A DNA stretch of 64,000 nt from Thalassobacillus devorans (lineage in GTDB: Bacteria > Bacillota > Bacilli > Bacillales > Halobacillaceae). Shown here in pieces: positions 26,971 through 36,700 of the stretch. The notes below the pieces were generated by a model. That model was not told the DNA's origin and did no database searches. It saw nothing but the letters and a program-made list of their open reading frames with translations. The stretch spans positions 992,001 to 1,056,000 of the forward strand of contig NZ_JAASRY010000001.1 of the NCBI RefSeq assembly GCF_011761345.1, read 5' to 3'. Every line of letters begins with the position of its first letter. Position 1 is the first letter of the stretch. Position numbers and translations under genes: made by a program.

Positions 26971-27060
26971 CACACGTCCGCAGATTCCTGCCGAGGGTGC
27001 TCTGTTCCAGAGTTTCGGAAGGAAGATGAAGTGGACGGAGGATACTAAAAAAACCAAACA
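26971..27060 (+). ncRNA. Candidate rpsB mRNA leader structure
   Basis: Upstream of rpsB, CGTCC (26975-26979) pairs with GGACG (27033-27037). Inside this, CCGA (26991-26994) pairs with TCGG (27015-27018), and CTCTG (27000-27004) with CAGAG (27008-27012) around a TTC loop. Structured leaders that let ribosomal protein S2 regulate its own mRNA are known in several bacteria. Autoregulation here is inferred from position and fold only. A possible -10 (TATGAT, 26943-26948) lies upstream. Confidence 0.5.
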
Positions 27061-27072
27061 GGAGGAATTAAC

Positions 27073-27822
27073 ATGTCTGTTATTTCAATGAAGCAGCTGC
27101 TTGAAGCTGGTGTTCATTTTGGACATCAAACTCGCCGCTGGAACCCGAAGATGAAAAAATACATCTTCACAGAGCGTAACGGTATCTACATCATCGACCT
27201 TCAAAAGACGGTCAAGAAAGTAGATGAAGCATTCAATTATGTAAAGGATCTTGCTGCTGACGGAGGAACAATCCTTTTCGTCGGAACAAAAAAGCAAGCA
27301 CAAGACACTGTACGTGACGAAGCTACTCGTTGCGGCATGTACTATATCAACCAACGTTGGTTGGGTGGTACGTTGACAAACTTCCAAACGATTCGCAAGC
27401 GTATCAACCGTCTGAAAGATATCGAGCGTATGGAGGAAGATGGAACATTTGATGTACTTCCTAAGAAAGAGGTAGTCGGACTTCTTAAAGAAAAAGATCG
27501 TCTGGTGAAATTCTTGGGCGGTATCAAAGAAATGAAGAACCTTCCTGATGCACTTTTCGTTATCGACCCACGTAAAGAGCGCATTGCGATTGCTGAAGCT
27601 CATAAACTAAACATTCCGATTGTCGGAATTGTTGATACAAACTGTGATCCAGACGAAATCGATTATGTCATTCCTGCGAATGACGATGCGATTCGTGCTG
27701 TTAAATTGCTTACTTCCAAAATGGCTGACGCTGTTCTTGAAGCAAAGCAAGGCGAAGAAACTGAAGTTGCAGAAGAAGCTGCACCAGCAGAAGATGCTGA
27801 AGTGGAAACTGCAACCGAGTAA
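27073..27822 (+). CDS. rpsB: 30S ribosomal protein S2
   Basis: 249 aa. The N-terminal [20 protein letters not shown] and central [17 protein letters not shown] signatures are diagnostic. The acidic C-terminal extension (about 228-249, rich in E and A) is common in Bacillaceae. Codon use is of the highly expressed type. Followed by a terminator-like hairpin before tsf, so tsf may be partly read through. Confidence 0.98.
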   Translation: MSVISMKQLLEAGVHFGHQTRRWNPKMKKYIFTERNGIYIIDLQKTVKKVDEAFNYVKDLAADGGTILFVGTKKQAQDTVRDEATRCGMYYINQRWLGGTLTNFQTIRKRINRLKDIERMEEDGTFDVLPKKEVVGLLKEKDRLVKFLGGIKEMKNLPDALFVIDPRKERIAIAEAHKLNIPIVGIVDTNCDPDEIDYVIPANDDAIRAVKLLTSKMADAVLEAKQGEETEVAEEAAPAEDAEVETATE

Positions 27823-27832
27823 CAAAGGTTTC

Positions 27833-27870
27833 AAAGGTGATAAGAGGGTGGACCTTTTATCACCTTTTTT
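27833..27870 (+). terminator. Terminator or attenuator between rpsB and tsf
   Basis: 11-bp perfect stem AAAGGTGATAA (27833-27843)/TTATCACCTTT (27857-27867) followed by TTT. Together with the gap of about 180 bp it suggests partial termination between rpsB and tsf. Confidence 0.8.
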
Positions 27871-28002
27871 AAAGAGGATGTCCAAAGGCATGAGGACGTA
27901 ACGATTATTATCGAGCTTCCACCCGGAGCCTGACTTCCTTTTTCTTCTTAACTTAATTGATGAAGCATACGTAAATGCTTAAATTTTAAAGGAGGAAATA
28001 AC

Positions 28003-28887
28003 ATGGCTGTAACTGCAAAAATGGTAAAAGAACTGCGTGAAAAAACAGGCGCAGGAATGATGGATTGTAAAAAAGCACTAACGGAAACGGATGGAGATAT
28101 GGACAAAGCGATGGAATGGCTTCGCGAAAAAGGTATCTCTAAAGCACAAAAGAAAGCAGACCGTATCGCTGCAGAAGGTTCTGCCCACGTTGAAGTTGAC
28201 GGTAACACAGCAGTATTGCTGGAAGTGAACTGCGAAACTGACTTCGTAACTAAAAACGATCAGTTTAAATCTCTTCTTCAAGAGCTTGGAAAACACCTTC
28301 TTTCTCAAAAGCCTGCAGATGCAGAAGAAGCTTTAGAGCAAAAGCTGCACGGTGAAGGAGATGCTGTTCAAGAGTATATCAACTCTACTATTGCAAAAAT
28401 TGGGGAAAAAATCTCGCTGCGCCGTTTCACAATCCTTGAAAAAACGGATAACGACGCTTTTGGTGCATATATCCACATGGGTGGTAACATCGGTGTCCTT
28501 ACCCTTCTTGAAGGTGCAACAGATGAAGCTGCAGCAAAAGACGTAGCTATGCACATTGCTGCTGTCAACCCGCGTTACGTTTCTCGTGATGAGGTTTCTG
28601 AAGATGAAGTAAATAAAGAACGTGAAATGCTTAAGACCCAAGCCTTGAACGAAGGCAAGCCTGAGCATATCGTTGAGAAAATGGTCGAAGGCCGTCTTGG
28701 CAAATTCTTCGAAGAGATTTGCCTGCTTGAACAAAGCTTTGTCAAAGATCCGGATCAAAAGGTTAAACAATTTGTTGAATCCACAAAAGGTTCTGTCAAA
28801 GGTTTCGTACGTTATGCGGTAGGAGAAGGCATGGAAAAACGTGAAGACAACTTTGCTGAAGAAGTCATGAGCCAAGTGAAAAAATAA
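28003..28887 (+). CDS. tsf: Elongation factor Ts
   Basis: 294 aa. Nucleotide exchange factor for EF-Tu. N-terminal UBA-like signature [18 protein letters not shown] (about 9-26) and the ETDFVTKND motif (about 79-87) that contacts EF-Tu. Preceded by AAAGGAGG. Ends with a terminator at 28888-28940. Confidence 0.98.
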   Translation: MAVTAKMVKELREKTGAGMMDCKKALTETDGDMDKAMEWLREKGISKAQKKADRIAAEGSAHVEVDGNTAVLLEVNCETDFVTKNDQFKSLLQELGKHLLSQKPADAEEALEQKLHGEGDAVQEYINSTIAKIGEKISLRRFTILEKTDNDAFGAYIHMGGNIGVLTLLEGATDEAAAKDVAMHIAAVNPRYVSRDEVSEDEVNKEREMLKTQALNEGKPEHIVEKMVEGRLGKFFEEICLLEQSFVKDPDQKVKQFVESTKGSVKGFVRYAVGEGMEKREDNFAEEVMSQVKK

Positions 28888-28940
28888 GCATGCCTGAAAA
28901 AATAGGGGACACACGCAGTGTTCCCTATTTTCAAACATGC
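28888..28940 (+). terminator. Terminator after tsf
   Basis: Strong stem AAAATAGGGGACAC/GTGTTCCCTATTTT (one G-T pair) around 28898-28931, within an outer GCATG/CATGC pair, followed by T-rich sequence. Confidence 0.8.
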
Positions 28941-29008
28941 TACATACCATGTATATTGACAAGAACAAAAGATTATCAAACTGATAAAATAGGTATATGG
29001 AGGTTACT

Positions 29009-29731
29009 ATGACTGCAGCTCGTTACCGTCGAATCGTATTGAAATTAAGTGGTGAAGCCTTAAGTGGGAAAGAGGGGTTCGGTTTAGATCCTGCTATCAT
29101 CCAGTCTGTAGCGAAACAAATTAAGGAAGTTGCCGAACTAGGAGTTGAAATAGCCGTTGTCGTAGGTGGCGGTAACATTTGGCGAGGCAAAGTCGGAAGC
29201 GAAATGGGAATGGACAGAGCGAATGCCGATTATATGGGAATGCTGGCAACGGTCATGAATTCCCTGGCATTGCAGGATAGCCTGGAAAACCACGGTATTC
29301 CTACTCGTGTGCAAACTTCAATTGAAATGCGCCAGGTGGCTGAGCCATACATCCGTAGAAAAGCAATCCGTCACCTTGAAAAGAAGCGTGTTGTCATTTT
29401 TGCTGCCGGTACCGGGAATCCATATTTCTCTACGGATACTACTGCGGCACTGCGCGCTGCAGAAATAGAGGCAGATGTCATTCTAATGGCTAAAAATAAC
29501 GTGGATGGCGTTTATAACGCTGACCCTAAATTCAATAAAGATGCTGAGAAATACGATCAGCTTTCCTATATGGATGTACTGAACGAAGGGCTTGGCGTTA
29601 TGGATTCAACTGCCTCATCCTTATGTATGGACAACGATATTGCTTTATTGGTATTCTCAATTACTGAAGAGGGTAACATTAAAAAAGCAGTTCTGGGTGA
29701 AAATATCGGAACGATTGTTAGGGGGAAATAA
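29009..29731 (+). CDS. pyrH: Uridylate kinase (UMP kinase)
   Basis: 240 aa. Phosphorylates UMP to UDP with ATP. It has the amino acid kinase fold with KLSGEALSG (about 11-19), [10 protein letters not shown] (about 52-61) and the [20 protein letters not shown] stretch (about 132-151). The ATG at 29009 follows TGGAGG by 7 bp; an upstream ATG at 28997 is less well placed. Followed after 1 bp by frr. Confidence 0.98.
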   Translation: MTAARYRRIVLKLSGEALSGKEGFGLDPAIIQSVAKQIKEVAELGVEIAVVVGGGNIWRGKVGSEMGMDRANADYMGMLATVMNSLALQDSLENHGIPTRVQTSIEMRQVAEPYIRRKAIRHLEKKRVVIFAAGTGNPYFSTDTTAALRAAEIEADVILMAKNNVDGVYNADPKFNKDAEKYDQLSYMDVLNEGLGVMDSTASSLCMDNDIALLVFSITEEGNIKKAVLGENIGTIVRGK

Positions 29732-29732
29732 C

Positions 29733-30290
29733 ATGTCCAACGAAGTAATCAAAGAAACGAATTCTAAAATGGAACAGGCGGTACAGGCGTACTCCCGTCA
29801 ATTGGCAACTGTACGTGCTGGGAGAGCTAATCCTAACCTCTTAGACAGTGTTTATGTCGATTATTATGGTGCTTCTACACCGTTGAACCAATTGGCACAA
29901 GTATCAGCACCAGAGGCGCGCTTGCTTGTCATCACACCTTATGATAAATCTGCCATCGCAGATATTGAAAAAGGTATCCAAAAGGCAGATCTTGGACTGT
30001 CTCCTTCCAGTGATGGAAATGTAATTCGCATTAACATTCCGGCACTGACGGAAGAGCGTCGTAAAGATCTGGTAAAAGTTGTTGGGAAATATGCAGAAGA
30101 AGCGAAAGTCCAAATTCGTAATATTCGCCGTGACAGTAATGATAAGTTGAAGAAGCTTGAAAAAGACGGCGAACTTACTGAGGATGAATTACGATCTTTC
30201 CAGGACGATGTACAAAAAGCTACCGATAGCCACGTGGCAAAAGTCGACGAACTTTCCAAAAACAAAGAAGCAGAAATCCTGGAAGTATAA
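29733..30290 (+). CDS. frr: Ribosome recycling factor
   Basis: 185 aa, the standard length. Splits post-termination ribosomes together with EF-G. Signatures are [15 protein letters not shown] (about 22-36), [13 protein letters not shown] (about 46-58) and [18 protein letters not shown] (about 129-146). The ATG at 29733 follows GGGGGAA by 8 bp; the frame upstream to 29592 is only pyrH shadow. Confidence 0.98.
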   Translation: MSNEVIKETNSKMEQAVQAYSRQLATVRAGRANPNLLDSVYVDYYGASTPLNQLAQVSAPEARLLVITPYDKSAIADIEKGIQKADLGLSPSSDGNVIRINIPALTEERRKDLVKVVGKYAEEAKVQIRNIRRDSNDKLKKLEKDGELTEDELRSFQDDVQKATDSHVAKVDELSKNKEAEILEV

Positions 30291-30357
30291 AGGAAAGGGA
30301 AAGTGTCTATTAAACTTAATAGGCGCAGAATGACTATACCTTTCAGTGTTAAAGTAA

Positions 30358-30392
30358 AAAGCCGCGCTGCAATTGGCGCGGCTTTCTATTTT
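30358..30392 (+). terminator. Terminator after pyrH-frr
   Basis: Perfect 10-bp GC-rich stem AAAGCCGCGC (30358-30367)/GCGCGGCTTT (30376-30385) followed by CTATTTT. Confidence 0.9.
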
Positions 30393-30497
30393 GTCCGTCT
30401 GACCTTTTGGGTTGATTGTAAAACTATTAAAACTGTTATAAGCTTCGTTCCAAGCCGTTTTGTTAATCATTTACGTAGATTACTCTTATAGAAAGTT

Positions 30498-30549
30498 TTG
30501 ACGTTATACTTTATGTCATTATACGCTTAGGGTAGGATTATAGTATAAT
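30498..30549 (+). promoter_or_regulatory. Candidate sigma-A promoter(s) of uppS-cdsA-dxr
   Basis: TTGACG (30498-30503) with TATACG (30520-30525) at 16-bp spacing, and a separate perfect TATAAT at 30544-30549 without a clear -35. They follow the frr terminator and precede uppS. Confidence 0.45.
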
Positions 30550-30584
30550 AAATATGATAAGTATCCTTATTGGAGGATGTCGAA

Positions 30585-31352
30585 ATGCCAATCAAAATTC
30601 CATTTACAAAAATTAAATCAAAGCCTGAAGAACAAACGCCTGATTTAGATTATAATCATTTACCATCTCACGTAGCTATTATCATGGATGGAAATGGAAG
30701 ATGGGCAAAAAGCAAAGGTCTTCCAAGAATAGCAGGACATAAAGAGGGCATGAATGTAGTAAAGAAAATTGTCAGGCACGCTTCGAACCTGGGAATTGAG
30801 GTGTTGACTTTATACGCCTTTTCTACGGAAAACTGGAAGCGACCGAAGACAGAAGTCGATTTTCTTATGAAATTACCGATGGAATTTTTAAATACATATC
30901 TCCCGGAACTGATAGAGAAAAACGTACGCGTTGAAACTATCGGTGATTTCGAGAGATTGCCTCACCATACAAAGAAAGCTGTTCAGGAAGCGAAGAACCG
31001 TACGTCACAAAATACTGGCCTGGTGTTGAATTTTGCACTGAATTATGGAAGCCGCTATGAAATGGTGAAAGCTGTCAAACAAGTAGCGGACGAAGTGCGG
31101 GACGGTGACCTGGTTCCTGAGGATATCGATGAAGACTGTATTTCTGATCGTCTGTATACAGCAAACCTGAAAGAGCCAGACTTACTGATACGTACAAGCG
31201 GCGAGCAGCGTCTAAGCAACTTTCTACTGTGGCAATTAGCGTATAGTGAGTTTTGGTTCACTGATGTATACTGGCCTGATTTTGATGAAACATATTTTGA
31301 AAAAGCGCTGTACGACTATCAGAAAAGAAAACGTCGTTATGGCGGGATATAA
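30585..31352 (+). CDS. uppS: Undecaprenyl pyrophosphate synthase (isoprenyl transferase)
   Basis: 255 aa. Condenses isopentenyl diphosphate onto farnesyl diphosphate to make the C55 carrier lipid for cell wall synthesis. Catalytic P-loop IIMDGNGRWAKSKGL (about 29-43) includes the key Asp, and the RTSGEQRLSNFLLWQLAYSE stretch is near 202-221. The ATG at 30585 is 8 bp after GGAGG. Leads a uppS-cdsA-dxr-rseP block with small gaps. Confidence 0.97.
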   Translation: MPIKIPFTKIKSKPEEQTPDLDYNHLPSHVAIIMDGNGRWAKSKGLPRIAGHKEGMNVVKKIVRHASNLGIEVLTLYAFSTENWKRPKTEVDFLMKLPMEFLNTYLPELIEKNVRVETIGDFERLPHHTKKAVQEAKNRTSQNTGLVLNFALNYGSRYEMVKAVKQVADEVRDGDLVPEDIDEDCISDRLYTANLKEPDLLIRTSGEQRLSNFLLWQLAYSEFWFTDVYWPDFDETYFEKALYDYQKRKRRYGGI

Positions 31353-31366
31353 GGTGTTGAAGTAGC

Positions 31367-32158
31367 ATGAAACAAAGAACGATCACAGCAATTGTCGGAG
31401 CACTTATATTTCTTCCTTTAATCATTCTGGGAGGGTGGCCATTTAAAGTTTTCGTCTATTTGATTGCTAGTATAGGAATTTTCGAATTGATCCGAATGAA
31501 AAAGATTTCCCGGTATTCCATTCCTTCTATACTGACGCTTTTTTTAATGTGGGCTTTAATGTTCCCTTTCGGTGATGTGTTCGGTATGAAAGATGTTGAT
31601 GTCACCAAATCTGAATTTACACTGCTTGCGGTTTTACTATTACTTAGTTATACCGTCTTGGTGAAAAACCGTTTCACTTTTGATGATGCAGGTTTCCTTT
31701 TGATTTCTGCCATTTATGTAGGAATGGGCTTCCATTATTTAATGGAAACAAGAGATAGTGGCCTGGTGTATATCTTTTATGCTTTGTTTGTCATATGGGC
31801 AACGGACACAGGAGCCTACTTATTCGGCCGCTCTTTCGGCAAGCATAAACTGTGGCCGAAGATCAGTCCCAAAAAGACAGTGGAAGGTGCAGTCGGCGGC
31901 ATCGTGCTGGCCTGTATCGTAGCGCTCGCCTTTCAGCTATTCTATCCGGTACACTCATCTACTATCATTGTATTGATTGTAACCGTAGTGGTATCATTTT
32001 TCGGTCAGATTGGAGATCTCGTCGAATCTGCCTTTAAACGTCACTATGCGGTGAAGGATTCTGGCAGTATTCTTCCAGGGCATGGTGGTGTACTCGACCG
32101 GTTTGATAGTTTAATTTTCATATTACCTGTATTACATTTCATAAATTTCATTTCATAG
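31367..32158 (+). CDS. cdsA: Phosphatidate cytidylyltransferase
   Basis: 263 aa integral membrane protein with about eight helices. Makes CDP-diacylglycerol for phospholipid synthesis. The C-terminal family signature around VKDSGSILPGHGGVLDRFDS (about 226-245) is intact, with DTGAYLFGR near 146. Lies 14 bp after uppS. Confidence 0.97.
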   Translation: MKQRTITAIVGALIFLPLIILGGWPFKVFVYLIASIGIFELIRMKKISRYSIPSILTLFLMWALMFPFGDVFGMKDVDVTKSEFTLLAVLLLLSYTVLVKNRFTFDDAGFLLISAIYVGMGFHYLMETRDSGLVYIFYALFVIWATDTGAYLFGRSFGKHKLWPKISPKKTVEGAVGGIVLACIVALAFQLFYPVHSSTIIVLIVTVVVSFFGQIGDLVESAFKRHYAVKDSGSILPGHGGVLDRFDSLIFILPVLHFINFIS

Positions 32159-32188
32159 CATTCAATAGAAGTGGGAGAGATTTATCAT

Positions 32189-33334
32189 ATGAAGCAAATT
32201 ACGTTGCTCGGGGCCACTGGATCCATTGGCATCCAGACACTGGAAGTCATTCGGCTGCATCCTGATCATTTCTCGGTCTATGCACTTGCTTTTGGGAAAA
32301 ATATTGAAAAAGCATTGCCGCTGATCAAAGAATTCTCACCAAAAATAGTTGTTGTCCAGGATAAAACGATTAAAAAACAAGTGGAAAGTGAATTCCCTGA
32401 TATCCAAGTATTACTGGGAACGGAAGGGATGATTGCAGCAAGCACAGCAGCTGATGTGGATGTCCTGGTCAATGCTGTCATGGGCAGTGTAGGTCTTCCG
32501 GCAACCCTTGCAGCAATTGAAGCGCAGAAAGTCATTGCCATTGCAAATAAAGAAACGCTTGTAACAGCAGGCCATCTGGTGATGGAAGCAGCTTATAGAT
32601 ATAACGTGGATCTTTTACCAGTGGACAGTGAGCATTCTGCAATTTTTCAAAGCTTGAACGGGGAAAAACCGGACACGATTGAACGACTGGTTCTGACAGC
32701 TTCCGGCGGAAGTTTCAGGGACAAGACAAGGGAAGAACTGAAAGGTGTTACGGTAGAAGATGCCTTGAATCACCCGAACTGGAGCATGGGAGCCAAGATT
32801 ACCGTTGATTCCGCTTCGATGATGAACAAGGGGCTGGAAGTAATTGAAGCGCACTGGCTCTTTCATATCCCTTACGAACAGATTGATGTTATACTTCATA
32901 GAGAGAGTGTCATCCATTCCATGGTTGAATACAAGGATAGAAGTGTCATTGCGCAATTAGGTACACCGGACATGAAAGTCCCAATTCAATATGCACTCAC
33001 TTACCCGGACCGCCTTGATTTATCAATGACCAAACGGTTAAACTTAGAAGAAATCGCAACCTTGCACTTTCAGCCAATGGATTATGAACGTTTTCGCTGC
33101 TTGAAGTTAGCCTATCAGGCGGGGAAAGAAGGCGGGTCGATGACTACCGTTCTAAATGCCGCTAATGAGCAGGCTGTTGAGCTATTCCTGAATGGGAAAA
33201 TCTCATTTCTGGATATAGAGACCTTGATTGAACAAGCTTTAGAAAGCCACCAAACCATTGCCAAACCTGATTTAGAAACGATTATCGCAATTGATCAGGA
33301 AACAAGAAGCCAGGTGTGCTCGTATTTAAAATAA
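32189..33334 (+). CDS. dxr: 1-deoxy-D-xylulose 5-phosphate reductoisomerase
   Basis: 381 aa. Second step of the MEP isoprenoid pathway. NADPH-binding [13 protein letters not shown] (about 8-20), metal and substrate motifs [13 protein letters not shown] (about 144-156) and [18 protein letters not shown] (about 210-227). The ATG at 32189 is 9 bp after GTGGGAGAG. Supplies the isoprenoid precursors used by the upstream uppS. Confidence 0.97.
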   Translation: MKQITLLGATGSIGIQTLEVIRLHPDHFSVYALAFGKNIEKALPLIKEFSPKIVVVQDKTIKKQVESEFPDIQVLLGTEGMIAASTAADVDVLVNAVMGSVGLPATLAAIEAQKVIAIANKETLVTAGHLVMEAAYRYNVDLLPVDSEHSAIFQSLNGEKPDTIERLVLTASGGSFRDKTREELKGVTVEDALNHPNWSMGAKITVDSASMMNKGLEVIEAHWLFHIPYEQIDVILHRESVIHSMVEYKDRSVIAQLGTPDMKVPIQYALTYPDRLDLSMTKRLNLEEIATLHFQPMDYERFRCLKLAYQAGKEGGSMTTVLNAANEQAVELFLNGKISFLDIETLIEQALESHQTIAKPDLETIIAIDQETRSQVCSYLK

Positions 33335-33338
33335 AACA

Positions 33339-33420
33339 CTGTTAAATGTTGTTATTGATAGTTTCAATTGTTCGTACGTCTGAGTTTGTCTTCGTAACTA
33401 TCAATAGAAAGATTTAACAG
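33339..33420. repeat. Miniature inverted-repeat element between dxr and rseP
   Basis: An 82-bp unit with paired ends. CTGTTAAAT (33339-33347) pairs with ATTTAACAG (33412-33420), and TATTGATAGTT (33353-33363) with AACTATCAATA (33396-33406), separated by symmetrical 5-nt mismatched segments. No T-run follows. The end resembles the R end of the large composite repeats (CTGTTAAAC-TTTGTTGTTGAT at 1593), so it may be a miniature relative. It lies 11 bp upstream of the rseP ribosome site. Confidence 0.7.
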
Positions 33421-33445
33421 CGATTAAAAAGGAAGGTGCTTCTTT

Positions 33446-34702
33446 TTGACGACTGTTATTGCTTTTATACTCATGTTCGGTGTTCTTGTATTTGTGCATG
33501 AGTGGGGCCATCTGATCTTTGCCAAGAGGGCAGGGATGCTTGCAAGGGAATTCGCGATCGGCTTCGGTCCGAAAATTTTTGCCTTCACGCGAAATGAAAC
33601 GCTATATACCATTCGTCTGCTCCCTGTCGGCGGTTATGTAAGAGTCGCAGGAGAAGACCCGGAAATCATCGAATTGAAAGCAGGACATCACGTAGGTTTG
33701 GAATTCAATGAGCAAGGCAAAGTCAATAAGATTATTGTCAATAACAAATCCAAACATCCAAACGCGCGTGTGATCGAGGTAGAAAAGGCGGACCTTGATC
33801 ACCGACTGGTCATTGAAGGATATGAAATCGATGAAGATGAAAAGCTGTTTTTTGAAGTAGATCCTAAAGCCTTCTTTGTAATGGATGAAAAGGAAACACA
33901 AATTGCCCCATATAATCGGCAATTCGCTTCCAAAACGGTAGGTCAGCGGGCCATGCAGCTGTTTGCTGGGCCATTGATGAACTTTGTTTTGGCGATTATC
34001 ATCTTTTTCATCCTTGGTTTCATCCAGGGGGTTCCGGTAAATGAAGCACAAATTGGTAATATAGTTGAGGATACACCTGCAGAGCAGGCAGGTTTGCAAC
34101 AAGGTGATGAGATTGTAGCAATTGAAGGACAGCAGGTAGCAACCTGGGATGAGTTTACTGAAATTGTCAGAAATAACCCTGATACAGAGATGGATTTTAC
34201 TGTAATAAGGAATGGACAAGAACAGGAATTTTCCGTCACACCTGCAGCAATTGAACAGCAGGATGTTAAAATAGGACAAATTGGGGTAGAAAGAGCTTTT
34301 GAGGATTCGTTCCTGAAAACAATCCAATTCGGTTTCACGCAAACCTATGATTGGACGGTGCTGATTCTCACCAATTTAGGGAAGCTGGTAACTGGACAGT
34401 TTTCACTGGATATGCTGTCTGGACCTGTCGGTATTTATGATGCCACGGACAAAGTGGTACAGACTGGCATCATCAATTACTTGATGTGGTCCGCTATATT
34501 GAGCATCAACCTCGGCATCGTCAACCTCCTGCCATTGCCAGCACTTGATGGGGGACGGCTTTTATTCGTTGGAATTGAGGCGGTAAGAGGAAAGCCGATT
34601 GATCCACAGAAAGAAGGCGTAGTGCACTTTATTGGGTTTGCACTGCTAATGCTATTGATGCTGGTAGTAACCTGGAATGATATACAACGCCTATTCCTCT
34701 GA
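33446..34702 (+). CDS. rseP: Site-2 intramembrane zinc metalloprotease RseP (RasP)
   Basis: 418 aa. Cleaves anti-sigma factors and signal peptide remnants in the membrane. Active-site HEWGH is at about residues 18-22 in the first membrane helix. The PDZ domain (about 190-275) includes [20 protein letters not shown], and the second metal motif [13 protein letters not shown] is near 358-370. TTG start at 33446, set by GGAAGGTG 7 bp upstream. Relative to many homologues it has a longer soluble insertion near 75-150. Confidence 0.96.
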   Translation: MTTVIAFILMFGVLVFVHEWGHLIFAKRAGMLAREFAIGFGPKIFAFTRNETLYTIRLLPVGGYVRVAGEDPEIIELKAGHHVGLEFNEQGKVNKIIVNNKSKHPNARVIEVEKADLDHRLVIEGYEIDEDEKLFFEVDPKAFFVMDEKETQIAPYNRQFASKTVGQRAMQLFAGPLMNFVLAIIIFFILGFIQGVPVNEAQIGNIVEDTPAEQAGLQQGDEIVAIEGQQVATWDEFTEIVRNNPDTEMDFTVIRNGQEQEFSVTPAAIEQQDVKIGQIGVERAFEDSFLKTIQFGFTQTYDWTVLILTNLGKLVTGQFSLDMLSGPVGIYDATDKVVQTGIINYLMWSAILSINLGIVNLLPLPALDGGRLLFVGIEAVRGKPIDPQKEGVVHFIGFALLMLLMLVVTWNDIQRLFL

Positions 34703-34772
34703 TAACTTATCTTCTGTTACAATAGAAAGAGGAAAGCAGGTTTTATCAGTAACGAAACGAATGCAAAGTCTG

Positions 34773-34812
34773 CTGGAAGTGGAGGGTTTACACCCTTTAC
34801 TTCCAGTTTTCT
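34773..34812 (+). terminator. Terminator after rseP
   Basis: CTGGAAGT (34773-34780)/ACTTCCAG (34799-34806) with inner AGGGT/ACCCT, followed by TTTTCT. It ends the uppS-rseP unit 31 bp before the proS ATG. It was checked as a possible T-box antiterminator region, but no T-box sequence is present. Confidence 0.8.
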
Positions 34813-34842
34813 ATCACGTAGTAATGAATAGGGGTGTTTAGT

Positions 34843-36546
34843 ATGAGGCAAAGTGAAATGTTATTACCAACTTTACGTGAAACCCCAGCCGATGCTGAAA
34901 TAAAAAGCCACCAGCTTCTAGTCAGGGCAGGCTATATTCGCCAGATCGCCTCTGGTGTGTATAGTTTCTTACCGATCGGTCGCAGAGTGTTGCGTAAAGT
35001 AGAAGAAATTGTAAGAGATGAAATGGATAAAGCAGGGGCACATGAGATGCTTATGGCTGCTCTACAGCCAGCTGAACTGTGGAAGGAAACGGGGCGCTGG
35101 GATACATTCGGACCAGAGCTGATGCGTCTTCACGATCGACACGAACGGGAATTTGCACTTGGGGCGACTCATGAAGAAGTAATCACAAGCATTGTCAGGG
35201 ATGAAGTAAAGAGTTATAAAAAACTGCCACTTACTGTGTATCAAATTCAGAATAAATTCCGCGACGAAAAACGACCACGTTTTGGATTACTTCGAGGCCG
35301 GGAATTTTTAATGAAGGATGCCTACTCTTTTCATGATTCGTTTGAAAGCCTTGATGGTACATACCAAAGACTTTTTGATGCGTATTCCAATATTTTTCGT
35401 CGTTGCGGTTTGAATTTCCGGGCGGTCATTGCCGATTCGGGGGCAATGGGCGGTAAAGACACCCATGAATTTATGGTACTATCCGACGTCGGGGAAGATA
35501 CGATTGCATACTCCGATACTTCCCGCTATGCCGCTAACATTGAGATGGCACCTGTCATCACAGAATATGATAAGTCGAATGAAGAGCCGAAAGAGATGGA
35601 GAAAGTAGCCACTCCGGAACAGAAGACGATGCAGCAAGTAGCTGATTATCTCGGTCATGGATTGGATCAGGGCTTGAAGTCAATCATGTTCAAAGTGGAC
35701 GAGCGGTTTGTTATGGTCGTAACACGTGGGGATCATGAAGTAAATGATGTAAAGCTTAAAAACCTTTATGATGCCAGTCTGATTGACCTTGCTTCCGAAG
35801 AGGAAACAAGAAAATTGATGGGTGCAGGGTTCGGCTCCCTCGGTCCTATAGGTGTACCGGCGGAAGTAGAGGTAGTTGCTGACTTTGCGGTTGAAGCGAT
35901 GGTCAATACTACCTGTGGAGCTAATGAAGAAGGATACCACTTTGTCAATGTAACACCAGGGAAAGATTTCTCTATCGATAAATATGCTGATTTGCGTTTT
36001 ATTCAAGAAGGAGATCCTTCACCAGATGGAGAAGGCAATATCAAATTTGCCCGTGGTATTGAAGTAGGACATGTGTTCAAACTAGGGAAGTTCTATGCCG
36101 AGAAAATGGATGCTACCTACCTGAATGACCAGGGGAAAGCAAACACTATGATTATGGGATGTTATGGCATTGGAGTATCTCGTACGTTGGCATCGATCGT
36201 GGAGCAGTATCACGACGAAGATGGAATCACATGGCCGGCGAATGTCGCTCCTTATCATGTACACTTATTGACATTGAACCCTAAGAAAGAAGAGCAGGCG
36301 GCACTTGGAGAAGAATTATACCAAAAGCTTCAAGCTCAGGGAATTGACGTTTTATATGATGATCGGAAAGAACGTCCAGGTGTCAAATTTGCAGACAGTG
36401 ACTTAATTGGTATCCCGCTGCGGATAACAGTCGGAAAGCGCGCCGGTGAGGGCATTGTAGAATTCAAAGAACGTGCGACCAAGGAACAACTCGAACTTGA
36501 AACAGACCAGGTCATCGCTCAAGTAAAAACATTCCTTGGCAAATAG
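34843..36546 (+). CDS. proS: Prolyl-tRNA synthetase (bacterial type, with editing domain)
   Basis: 567 aa class II synthetase. Motif 1 region [20 protein letters not shown] (about 41-60), motif 2 [20 protein letters not shown] (about 139-158), the INS editing domain (about 225-390), and motif 3 [13 protein letters not shown] (about 442-454). The ATG at 34843 follows AGGGGTG; the in-frame ATG at 34834 is closer to the ribosome site than usual. Confidence 0.97.
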   Translation: MRQSEMLLPTLRETPADAEIKSHQLLVRAGYIRQIASGVYSFLPIGRRVLRKVEEIVRDEMDKAGAHEMLMAALQPAELWKETGRWDTFGPELMRLHDRHEREFALGATHEEVITSIVRDEVKSYKKLPLTVYQIQNKFRDEKRPRFGLLRGREFLMKDAYSFHDSFESLDGTYQRLFDAYSNIFRRCGLNFRAVIADSGAMGGKDTHEFMVLSDVGEDTIAYSDTSRYAANIEMAPVITEYDKSNEEPKEMEKVATPEQKTMQQVADYLGHGLDQGLKSIMFKVDERFVMVVTRGDHEVNDVKLKNLYDASLIDLASEEETRKLMGAGFGSLGPIGVPAEVEVVADFAVEAMVNTTCGANEEGYHFVNVTPGKDFSIDKYADLRFIQEGDPSPDGEGNIKFARGIEVGHVFKLGKFYAEKMDATYLNDQGKANTMIMGCYGIGVSRTLASIVEQYHDEDGITWPANVAPYHVHLLTLNPKKEEQAALGEELYQKLQAQGIDVLYDDRKERPGVKFADSDLIGIPLRITVGKRAGEGIVEFKERATKEQLELETDQVIAQVKTFLGK

Positions 36547-36573
36547 AAAAAGAATTTCATCTTGATTAAGTGG

Positions 36574-36613
36574 ATATACCCTTGCTACATTTATATGCGA
36601 GGGTATATTTTAT
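36574..36613 (+). terminator. Terminator after proS
   Basis: ATATACCCT-T-GC (36574-36585) pairs with GC-G-AGGGTATAT (36597-36608), followed by TTTTATT. Confidence 0.85.
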
Positions 36614-36700
36614 TGCACGGAATGAAAATCGATTGGATGAATTTAGAAAAGCGGTATTCAGTAGTTTGTAAAGGCTGCAGATACACTGGGAGGAATCATC

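Noticed and set aside
28333-28968. 211-codon frame on the minus strand opposite tsf
   Set aside because: Shadow of strong codon bias in tsf; the product is a Phe-rich sequence without family features or a ribosome site.
28956-28990. TTGACA at 28956-28961 as pyrH promoter
   Set aside because: No -10 hexamer at 16-18 bp spacing; the nearest candidate TGATAA is 20 bp away.
33602-34342. 246-codon minus-strand frame opposite rseP
   Set aside because: Overlaps the well-supported rseP coding region completely; composition looks like antisense of coding DNA.
34703-34842. T-box riboswitch upstream of proS
   Set aside because: There is a hairpin with a T-run, but no T-box motif or specifier stem could be identified.
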